Origin: JACQFK01 sp964619955
GTDB taxonomy: Bacteria > Planctomycetota > MHYJ01 > JACPRB01
Direction: 5' to 3'
DNA length: 64,000 nt
Assembly: GCA_964619955.1 (NCBI GenBank)
Contig: CAZUJF010000001.1
Coordinates: forward strand, 62,001 to 126,000
A program made the position numbers and the translations under genes. The notes beneath the pieces were generated by a model. The model did not search any database and had not been told where the DNA came from. It was given only the letters and a program-made list of their open reading frames with translations. The stretch's first letter is position 1, and each line of letters starts with the position of its first letter. Below are positions 57,850 to 64,000 of the stretch, in pieces.

Positions 57850-58193
57850 CGGGCTTTTTTGTTGCCCAGGCGCACGACCACCGGCTTCTTGAACCGCTTC
57901 ACCTCGGCCGCGCTGAGGTAGCCGTAGGCCATGATGATCAGCTCGTCCCCGGGCTTGCCCATGTGGGCCGCCCCGCCGTAGAGGGCGATCGTGCCGCTCC
58001 CGGCGGGCTCCGGGATCGTGTAGGTCTCGAAGCGGCGGCCGTTCGTCACGTTCGCGATCAGGACCATCTCGTAGGGATGGATGCCCGAGGCCTTGAGGGC
58101 CTTGGCGTCGATGCCGCAGCTGCCGTCGTAATGGAGCTGCGACTTCGTGACGAACGCGTCGGCGATCTTGGCGGTGCACATGCGTTTCAGCAT
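57846..58193 (-). CDS. panD: Aspartate 1-decarboxylase
   Basis: PanD makes beta-alanine for pantothenate and coenzyme A. With the ATG at 58193 the 115 residues place the self-cleaving serine at residue 25 (HYDGSCGID), exactly as in E. coli PanD, which settles the start over the ATG at 58208. The pyruvoyl-forming site GS and the later NGRRFETYTI and IALYGGAAHMGKPGDELIIM are conserved. coaD of the same pathway is at 12571. It is followed by the PLD-like gene with a CTGA overlap. Confidence 0.96.
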   Translation of the reverse strand: MLKRMCTAKIADAFVTKSQLHYDGSCGIDAKALKASGIHPYEMVLIANVTNGRRFETYTIPEPAGSGTIALYGGAAHMGKPGDELIIMAYGYLSAAEVKRFKKPVVVRLGNKKAR

Positions 58194-58203
58194 AAGGCGC
58201 GAC

Positions 58204-58232
58204 AGCATAACAGGCGTCCGGGGAGGCGGCAA
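58204..58232 (-). promoter_or_regulatory. Promoter of panD
   Basis: On the minus strand TTGCCG (58232-58227), 17 bases, then TATGCT (58209-58204). The ATG at 58193 is 10 bases from the -10 box and no Shine-Dalgarno lies between, again suggesting a leaderless message. Confidence 0.5.
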
Positions 58233-58279
58233 GATTCGGCATGGAAGGGAGTGGGGACGAAGCGGCCGTACTCGACAGG

Positions 58280-58319
58280 AAAAAGGACCCCGGCGGCGGC
58301 GGTTCCGCCGCCGGGGTCC
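58280..58319 (-). terminator. Rho-independent terminator after the first pseudopilin
   Basis: A perfect 15-base-pair stem (58285-58299 with 58305-58319) and a five-base loop are followed on the minus strand by five T (58284-58280). The hairpin begins 11 bases beyond the stop of the pseudopilin gene. It is the clearest terminator in the window. Confidence 0.85.
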
Positions 58320-58330
58320 GGTGAACGCCC

Positions 58331-58855
58331 CTAGGGTTTCAACTTCTCCCGGACGATGTCCCACACGGGATCGTCCGCGCCGTACGACTGGACGCTGCCG
58401 TCCTTGCGAAGCACGTTGCCGCCCCGCCGATCCCCGTGGTTGTCCTCCTTGTCCGCCGCGAGCGGTTCGCTGTCCCGCAGACGGCCGAAGGACTGGGCGG
58501 GTCCGAGGTAGTCGGTGAGGCCGGGGGCCTGCTCGTTCTCGGCGAGCGGACAGAAGAGCAGCTCCAGCTGCTCCGGGTCGATGAGCGGGGGCTGGGTCTG
58601 GCTGAACGACACCCAGAGCGCTCCGCCCTGGGCGCTGGGCCAGCGGCCTTTCCGCGAGGCCGAATACAGGATGCCCAGCTTGTGGAGTTGCTGCAGGTTG
58701 CTGCGACAGGCCGTCGACTTGGTTTCAACGATCGCGTGGCTGATGGCGGGGATCAATAATCCGGCAAGTATTCCAATAATGACAATAACCACCAGCAGTT
58801 CCACGAGCGTGAAGCCGCGCGACCCTGCAGCCCTGTGTTGAGACAGTGCGGCCAT
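58331..58855 (-). CDS. Pseudopilin-like protein with GGNVL-DG tail
   Basis: A 174-residue type IV pilin-like protein. The leader ends SRG, followed by FTLVELLVVIVIIGILAGLL. The soluble part ends NHGDRRGGNVLRKDGSVQ, the tail common in planctomycete and related pseudopilins. I prefer the ATG at 58855, with GGAG eight bases upstream; the frame could begin at 58873. It is followed by a strong terminator. It does not sit in the gsp operon and its function is unknown. Confidence 0.82.
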   Translation of the reverse strand: MAALSQHRAAGSRGFTLVELLVVIVIIGILAGLLIPAISHAIVETKSTACRSNLQQLHKLGILYSASRKGRWPSAQGGALWVSFSQTQPPLIDPEQLELLFCPLAENEQAPGLTDYLGPAQSFGRLRDSEPLAADKEDNHGDRRGGNVLRKDGSVQSYGADDPVWDIVREKLKP

Positions 58856-59129
58856 GGGTACACTCCGATCCATTTTGTCAAAGAGCCCTCTATCTCGACG
58901 GCGACGCCACGGGGCGGGTCACAGGCATGACGCCGGCGTCTGCGGCAATGCGACCCTCCCTCCGGAAGGGGGAGGTGGCGCGGCCAGACGCAAGCGGCAG
59001 GCGGTCCGAAGGCGCGTCGCCCGGGGTCTCAAAGAACGAGCCGTTGGTAGCTGGTAGCCGGTAGCCGGTAGCCGGGCGGAAAAGCCCTAAATCAAGCGGC
59101 TCTCCCGACTCCCTTCAAAGAACGCTGGC
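58856..59129. other. Gap between the two pseudopilin genes
   Basis: This 274-base gap holds the heptamer array, a perfect 12-base palindrome GACGCCGGCGTC (58929-58940) and an inverted repeat CCCTCCCTCC..GGGGGAGG near 58954-58975. No ORF, tRNA or known riboswitch was recognised. A promoter for the 58855 gene should lie here, but no convincing -35/-10 pair was found. Confidence 0.5.
59046..59073. repeat. Four tandem GGTAGCC heptamers
   Basis: GGTAGCT followed by three exact GGTAGCC units, 28 bases without gaps, and then GGG. It lies in the 274-base gap between the two pseudopilin genes. The same unit makes a degenerate array at 35223-35250. Confidence 0.7.
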
Positions 59130-59600
59130 TCAGGGTTTGCAATCGCCGTGGGTGGCCGCTCTCCAGAGCAGGGTGTGGTCGGTGACCACCTGCCCGGACC
59201 TCAGGATCACGTTGCCGCCCTGGTTGCCGTCGGGGCTGTGGTTGGACGGCACGTCGCAGCCGAGGGGGAGATCTCCCTCGAGCTTCCCCTCCGGCTTGGC
59301 GGGCCCCAGGTAGTCGCTGTCCGGCAGCGGATGCAGGTCCGCCAGCGGGCAGCGGAGGGTTCCGGGGGCGACTTTCTCAGGGGCCAGGCGGGTCCAGTAG
59401 GCGCGGCCGGCGGGCGCCTCGCCGGGGAGGGAGGCCGCCGCCTGATACAGCGTCTTGAGCCTCGAGCTGCAGTCCTCGATCCGGGCGCGGCGCCCGCCCG
59501 CCGTCAGCACCGGGACGAAGACGCACGCGGCCACCAGCACGGCCATGCCTGCCGCCAGCAGCTCGACCAGCGTGATGCCCGCCCGGCGCTTCTGTCGCAT
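59130..59600 (-). CDS. Second pseudopilin-like protein
   Basis: A 156-residue pilin-like protein. The leader MRQKRRAG is followed by ITLVELLAAGMAVLVAACVF; Ile replaces the usual Phe at mature position 1 and the +5 Glu is kept. The C terminus carries SNHSPDGNQGGNVILRSGQV, the same tail as the first pseudopilin, and both share CPLA and DYLGPA blocks, so they are paralogs. The start at 59600 is nine bases from a TATACT box. Confidence 0.8.
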   Translation of the reverse strand: MRQKRRAGITLVELLAAGMAVLVAACVFVPVLTAGGRRARIEDCSSRLKTLYQAAASLPGEAPAGRAYWTRLAPEKVAPGTLRCPLADLHPLPDSDYLGPAKPEGKLEGDLPLGCDVPSNHSPDGNQGGNVILRSGQVVTDHTLLWRAATHGDCKP

Positions 59601-59609
59601 CCTGATTTC

Positions 59610-59615
59610 AGTATA
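59610..59615 (-). promoter_or_regulatory. -10 box of the second pseudopilin
   Basis: TATACT on the minus strand ends nine bases before the ATG at 59600. A partial CCGACA -35 lies 17 bases further upstream. AGG touches the ATG, so the message is probably leaderless. Confidence 0.45.
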
Positions 59616-59626
59616 GCGCCTTCGCT

Positions 59627-61795
59627 TCAACGTGTCGGGGGATTCCGGGTCGGCCATCCGGCGATCCCTCCGGCGATGACCAGGCACAGCAGACTGCCCC
59701 CGAGGCCGAGTCTCGCGGAAAGCGGCCGGAACGTCAGGGTCACCCGGTGTTTCCCCGCGGGAACGTCGACGGCGCGGAACACGGAATAGGCGGGATGGAT
59801 GTCCGCGGGGCGTCCGTCCACCTGCGCCGTCCAGCCGGGATAGTGGGTGTCCGCGATCACCAGCATCGCGGGCCCCGGGGAATCGCATTCCAGGGACAGT
59901 TCATCGGCGCCGTTCCTGATCCAGGACACGCCGCCCGGAAGCAGCCCCTCGCGCGGGTCGAACGTCTCCTGCCGGGCCTTGTCCAGACTTGAGTTCCGGA
60001 TCACGCCGGGATCCGCGAGGAAGGCCCGGGGCAGCGCATCGGGGTTCTCGTAGACGCGCACGCGTCCCTTCTGTTCCCGGAAGACCCAGCGTCCGCCCGG
60101 CACATGATCGAACGGCATGTGGAGGTGCCGCGCCGCCGCCAGATCGAGCAGGCGGGAATGGAGGTTCGTCACCGCGATGACCCGGCCGCTGCCCATCACG
60201 GCCTCCGGCCCGCTCAGGGCCACGGCCAGCGCGACGCTGGCGGCCGGGGCGATGGATTCGTAGCCCGCCAGGCCCGGGAACCCCCTCAGGGCGAGCAGGT
60301 TGGCCCCGATGGAGATGCGCCATCCGTCCTGGGCGAAGGGGCCGGTCCCCCCGGACGCGTCGCTGCCGAGCACGCGGGCCTCCCGGCCCTCTTCGAAGGC
60401 GGGCAGCCTGGACGGCGCATGCCGGTTGAAGGAGAGAAAGCCGGGAAGCAGGTCCAGAAGGATCGCGCCGAGCACGGCCGCCGTCGCAGCCCCCGGGAAA
60501 CGCCGGGCGATGAGACAGGCCGCGACCGCCAGGCCCGCGCCGAGCAGCGTCAGGAGCAGGGCGACGCCCGCAGGCCGGAAGGCGTTGAGCAACGTGAGCC
60601 CGAAGAGCAGCGCGAAAGCGACCCCCAGGTTCCGGGCCAGGCGGCCGCGTTCCTGAAGGAGTTCATCGAAGCCGCGGGCGGCCAGGATCGGGACCGCGAG
60701 ACAGTACAGATAGACCCAGCGCGCCGGCATGCTGAGATTGAGGAGGGGGATGGAAGCCGCCAGGCTCGCGAGCGGGGAAAGGAAGGCGACCAGGAGCGAG
60801 ACCCCCGCGACCACGCCGAGAAAACGGATCCAGGGATCCCGGCGGCCGCGGATCAGGCCGGCGGCGGCGAGCGCGGCCCCCGCAAAGCCCACGTGGATCG
60901 TGAACTCCGAGGCGAGCAGCGGATCCCGGGGGGCATGCAGGCGTCCGAACGGCGCCCCCAGAAGGAACGTCGGCAGCCGCAAGGGACTCGCGTAATGGAG
61001 CGCGAAATCCCCGCCCGGGATGCGGACGCCGTTGAGGACGGAATCCAGCTGCGTCAGGATGGCCGCCAGGCCGACGCCCAGCGCGATCAGGACGAAGGCG
61101 GCTCCGGTGCGGACGCGGGAGCGGTCCTCCACAAGCTTCGCGGCGATCCACCCCGTGCAGAACAGCAGCGCGAGCAGGGCGTGCTGGCCGTGGCTGCCGA
61201 GGATGGCCAGCCCCAGCGCGGCGCCTCCGAGACAGGCGGGGCGGAGATCCCGGAGCTCGAACGCGCGCTGCAGCCCGAGCAGGGCGAGCGGGAGGAACAC
61301 CGAGAGCCCCTGCATCGTTCCCGGGCTGAACCAGTACAGGAAATAACCCTGGAGCATCCAGAGCAGCGCGCCGACGAGGCCCGCCGCGGCCGAACGCCCG
61401 GTGCCGCGGAGGAACGCGGCCATCGCGAGTCCGGATCCGAGAAAATGCAGCAGCAGGCCGAGGTCGTACGCCAGCTGCGGCGGGAACAGCGCGAAGAGGA
61501 CCAGGTTCGGCGGATAGAAGGGATGCAGGAGCAGGTTGTTGTACGCGGGGTAGCCGCAGAACAAGAGCGGGTTCCAGAGCCGGAGTTCGCCCGAGTGCAG
61601 GCCTTCGCCGTAGAGACGGTGCAGCATGGGGAGCGAGAGGATCGTGTCCCCCCGGTCGTTCGGCGCGGGACCCGGCCGTCCTTCGAGATAGTGCTCGAGG
61701 GTTCGGACGTCGTAGAGCGTGTCCCCCCGGAAGACGGGCCAGAAACAGACGAGGGTGAGCGCTCCCAGGAGCAGGACGGGGGCGGCCCGTTTCAA
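59627..61795 (-). CDS. YfhO-type multi-span membrane protein
   Basis: A 722-residue membrane protein with ten or more helices and a C-terminal beta-rich external domain. The N-terminal extracellular loop has YDVRTLEHYLEG and GELRLWNPLLFCGYPAYNNL, and the end has LEVDGRPADIHPAYSVFRAV-like features of YfhO proteins (GDTHYPGWTAQVDG). YfhO-family proteins are linked to glycosyl transfer onto wall or lipid polymers. It is a paralog of the gene just upstream and its ATG overlaps that gene's stop by four bases. Confidence 0.82.
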   Translation of the reverse strand: MKRAAPVLLLGALTLVCFWPVFRGDTLYDVRTLEHYLEGRPGPAPNDRGDTILSLPMLHRLYGEGLHSGELRLWNPLLFCGYPAYNNLLLHPFYPPNLVLFALFPPQLAYDLGLLLHFLGSGLAMAAFLRGTGRSAAAGLVGALLWMLQGYFLYWFSPGTMQGLSVFLPLALLGLQRAFELRDLRPACLGGAALGLAILGSHGQHALLALLFCTGWIAAKLVEDRSRVRTGAAFVLIALGVGLAAILTQLDSVLNGVRIPGGDFALHYASPLRLPTFLLGAPFGRLHAPRDPLLASEFTIHVGFAGAALAAAGLIRGRRDPWIRFLGVVAGVSLLVAFLSPLASLAASIPLLNLSMPARWVYLYCLAVPILAARGFDELLQERGRLARNLGVAFALLFGLTLLNAFRPAGVALLLTLLGAGLAVAACLIARRFPGAATAAVLGAILLDLLPGFLSFNRHAPSRLPAFEEGREARVLGSDASGGTGPFAQDGWRISIGANLLALRGFPGLAGYESIAPAASVALAVALSGPEAVMGSGRVIAVTNLHSRLLDLAAARHLHMPFDHVPGGRWVFREQKGRVRVYENPDALPRAFLADPGVIRNSSLDKARQETFDPREGLLPGGVSWIRNGADELSLECDSPGPAMLVIADTHYPGWTAQVDGRPADIHPAYSVFRAVDVPAGKHRVTLTFRPLSARLGLGGSLLCLVIAGGIAGWPTRNPPTR

Positions 61796-64000
61796 ATGCG
61801 CCTCCGTCCGAGCAGGACCCAGAGCAGACCCAGAGCCCCGAACCCGATCGAGGCGAGGAGACCGTGGCGGGCCGAATCAGGCCGGAAGCGGAACTCGACG
61901 CGGTGCCGGCCGCGGGGGACGGAGACGGCCCGGAACGCGAGGTTCGCCTTCCGGATCGGCGTCGCGACGCCGTCGATGAACGCCTCCCAACCGGGGTAGT
62001 CCGTGTCGGCCACCAGCAGCAGGGAGTCGCTCTCGGGCTCCACCTCAAGGACGAGCCGGTCCGTTTCGCGAAGCTTCCAGGCGACGCGGCCGCGCGCGCC
62101 CTGCGGGGAGGGAGGATCGGGCCCTTCGATGACGACCTCCCGATGCGGATCGAAAGCGGGGTCGCGCAGGAGGCGTTCGGCCTCCTCCGGGCCGGCGGCG
62201 GAGCGGACCGCGCCCACGAGGCGCGCGCGGGGAAGGATCCGGCGGTTGTCGTAGACGTCCACGCGCCCCGCTCGGGCCGCTTTGACGAAGCGCGATGGCG
62301 GCTCCAATCCGGGCGGCAGATAGAGCCGCGCGACGTTGGCGGCATCGAGGAGCGGCGAGTCGAAGCGGCTGAAGCCGAGCGTCCGGCCGGCGGGGCTGAA
62401 CGCGGCCCCGGCGGCCCGGGCGTAGGCGCTGCTGCGATCGGGCAGGATGGATTCGAAGCCCCCGGCGCTTTCGACGCCCCAGAGCGTGAGCAGGTTGTGA
62501 CCGGTGACGAGGTCGCCCTCCCACTCCTCCGAGCGGGTGGAGCGGGCATCGGTGCCGAGCAGGCCGAGTCCCCGCCAGGGTCTCTCCAGGGGCGGCGGCA
62601 GGGCGAGGGCGGCAGGGGGCCGGCTCAGGATCTCCGGATCGGCATGCCAGTTGCCGAGGACGAAGGGCGGCAGGAGTTCGAAGAGGATCGCGGCGAAGGC
62701 GAGGCCGGCCGCGGCCCGCGGAAAGCGCGTGAGTGTGAACGCGGCGCCCGTGGCGAGGCCGAACCCGACCAGCGTTTCCAGGGCGGCGCCGTTGCCCAAA
62801 CGCGCGGGTCCGATCCCGAGGGTGCAGGCGGCCAGGAACGCGAGCGAGACGCCGAGCAGGATCCACGGCAGACGGCCGGGTCCGCGGGCCGCGAGCCGAT
62901 CCCAGCCTTCCGCCGCCAGCAGGACCCCCGCGAACCCGGCGACGTAGATCCAGCGTGCGGACGGGCTCAGGTTGAGGAGGGGAAGCGCCCCCATCAGCCC
63001 CGCCAGCGGTTTGACGAAGGCGACGGCCAGGGCCGAGAGGGCCAGCAGGGTGAGGAAGCGGGACCGGGGTTCGCGCCGGCCTTCGATGGCGCCGGCCGCG
63101 GAGAGCGCGAGGATCGCCAAACCGGTGTAGGTCGTGAATTCGAACTCCCAGGCGGGTCCTGGAAACCAGACTTTGCCGAGCAGCACCCCGGCGGCATGAC
63201 CGAAGAGGCGAAGGGGGTGGGCGTAGAGGGAGAGCGTGTCGAATCCGGGATCCCGGTACCCGTTCGTGATCGAATCGAGGCGGGTCAGGACGGCGGCGAG
63301 CCCGGTGCCGACCGAGAGGAGGACGAAGATCAATCCAAAGCGGAGGATGAAGGGGCGGTCAACGGGGTGCCGGACGGCTTCGAGGGCGATCCATCCCGTC
63401 AGCACGAGGAAGAACAGCAGCGCGAACTGGGGATGGCTGCCGAGGATCGCCAGGCCGAAGAGGCCGCCGGCCGCGGCGGCGCCGGGCAGCCGGCGCGATT
63501 CCAGTCCGAGGACGATCGAACGCAGGGCCAGCGGTCCGAATACGGATAAAGCGGCGAGGATGCCGGTGGAGAACCAGATGGAATGATAGCCGAGCAGCAT
63601 CCAGGCGAGGCCGCCGGCGGTCGCGGCCGGCAGGGAGCGCCCCAGCGTGCGAAGCAGGGCGAGCATCGCGACGCCCGAGCCGAAGAAGTGCAGGAGCAGA
63701 TTGAGTTCGTAGGCCGCGTCGGGGGGAAGCAGGCGGTGGAGGATCAGGTGGGGGGGGTAGAAGGGGTTGAGCATCGTGTCCGCATAGGCCGGCAGGCCGC
63801 AGGCCAGATCCGGATTCCAAAGGCGCAGTTCCCCCTGTTTGAGCCCCTCGTTGTAGCGGTGGAGATGCGGGCGGAGCAGGACGAGGCTGTCGCTGACGCG
63901 GACGTGCCGGTCGTCGGAGGGGAAGAGGGGCCGGGGAGCCTGCACGGGCCGGCCGAGCTGCGCCTCCACGACCGCCACGGGAAAGAGGGTGTGGCCGAAG
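61792..64000 (-). CDS. YfhO-type membrane protein, 5' end outside window
   Basis: About 736 visible residues, open at the right edge. The first visible residues (FGHTLFPVAVVEAQLGRPVQ) already align with the start of the neighbouring paralog after its first helix, so only a short part is missing. The same loop motif GELRLWNPDLACGLPAYADT and the end DTDYPGWEAFIDGVATPIRK recur. A GTG at 63978 is in frame but is unlikely to be the start. It leads a two-gene operon with the next copy. Confidence 0.8.
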   Translation of the reverse strand, partial: FGHTLFPVAVVEAQLGRPVQAPRPLFPSDDRHVRVSDSLVLLRPHLHRYNEGLKQGELRLWNPDLACGLPAYADTMLNPFYPPHLILHRLLPPDAAYELNLLLHFFGSGVAMLALLRTLGRSLPAATAGGLAWMLLGYHSIWFSTGILAALSVFGPLALRSIVLGLESRRLPGAAAAGGLFGLAILGSHPQFALLFFLVLTGWIALEAVRHPVDRPFILRFGLIFVLLSVGTGLAAVLTRLDSITNGYRDPGFDTLSLYAHPLRLFGHAAGVLLGKVWFPGPAWEFEFTTYTGLAILALSAAGAIEGRREPRSRFLTLLALSALAVAFVKPLAGLMGALPLLNLSPSARWIYVAGFAGVLLAAEGWDRLAARGPGRLPWILLGVSLAFLAACTLGIGPARLGNGAALETLVGFGLATGAAFTLTRFPRAAAGLAFAAILFELLPPFVLGNWHADPEILSRPPAALALPPPLERPWRGLGLLGTDARSTRSEEWEGDLVTGHNLLTLWGVESAGGFESILPDRSSAYARAAGAAFSPAGRTLGFSRFDSPLLDAANVARLYLPPGLEPPSRFVKAARAGRVDVYDNRRILPRARLVGAVRSAAGPEEAERLLRDPAFDPHREVVIEGPDPPSPQGARGRVAWKLRETDRLVLEVEPESDSLLLVADTDYPGWEAFIDGVATPIRKANLAFRAVSVPRGRHRVEFRFRPDSARHGLLASIGFGALGLLWVLLGRRRI

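Noticed and set aside
58285..58319. Palindromic hairpin as a protein-binding operator
   Set aside because: The run of five T after it on the minus strand, right beyond a stop codon, fits a terminator better.
58874..59129. A c-di-GMP (GEMM-I) riboswitch before the pseudopilin gene
   Set aside because: ACGCAAGC resembles part of the motif, but it is on the wrong strand and the GGACGCAAAGCC core is absent.

Overview
The window looks like one continuous chromosomal segment of a GC-rich, diderm bacterium. Two outer-membrane LPS-transport genes (lptD, lptB), a type II secretion-like secretin operon and several exported proteins show the double membrane. Family resemblances point to Planctomycetota or a nearby PVC lineage: a HEAT protein with a GKW/GRW linker, a DUF6677-like membrane protein, a DUF1080-like domain, pseudopilins with an N-H..GGNV..(D/S)G tail, and a signal peptidase with a very large insert. 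This placement is inferred from families, not from a marker tree. No rRNA, tRNA, IS element, prophage or CRISPR array was seen. Genes are tightly packed, and about fifteen junctions overlap by the four bases ATGA, GTGA or CTGA. No stretch over 300 bases lacks a gene; the longest gaps are about 295 bp (5965-6258) and 275 bp (58856-59129).

Layout. 1-6.0 kb: a membrane-protein fragment, a ferritin-like protein, purD, a HEAT protein, bshC (bacillithiol) and a CofH/MqnC-type radical SAM enzyme. 6.2-13.1 kb: polA, lptD, UDP-glucose dehydrogenase and coaD. 13.1-19.3 kb: a coiled-coil exported protein, a DUF1858-like small protein, recG, lptB and three membrane or envelope genes. 19.3-24.5 kb: lepB, lepA, a ROK glucokinase and a YbaK-like deacylase. 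24.5-28 kb: two divergent ECF sigma/anti-sigma pairs. 28-35.2 kb: gspD-E-F-G-H-I-J. 35.3-41.9 kb: a complete oligopeptide ABC operon whose binding-protein gene is broken by an in-frame TAG. 42-49.6 kb: an FHA-GAF-cyclase, dxr, rseP, a conserved small protein, UbiA, an HprK-like P-loop protein and asparaginase II. 49.6-53.8 kb: the transglutaminase/DUF58/MoxR trio. 53.9-56.2 kb: a 59-residue bacterial histone, a STAS-zinc ribbon fusion, tatA and a BshB1-like deacetylase. 56.2-64 kb: a lipoprotein, a PLD-like protein, panD, two pseudopilins and two tandem YfhO-type membrane proteins.

How the genes work together. LptD and LptB belong to LPS export, and UDP-glucose dehydrogenase supplies a sugar precursor for envelope polysaccharide. 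LepB, TatA, RseP and the Gsp set handle protein export and processing. The two sigma/anti-sigma pairs beside gspD suggest that the secretion operon answers to envelope signals. BshC and BshB1 are two of the three expected bacillithiol steps; BshA is not in the window.

The most notable observations are the bacterial histone with its own promoter, a recurrent layout in which a -10 box lies 8-13 nt from the start codon (probable leaderless mRNAs), the in-frame amber codon in the peptide-binding protein, a small beta-module shared by two unrelated exported proteins, large insertions in LepB and OppC, and two four-unit GGTAGCC heptamer arrays placed after pseudopilin genes.
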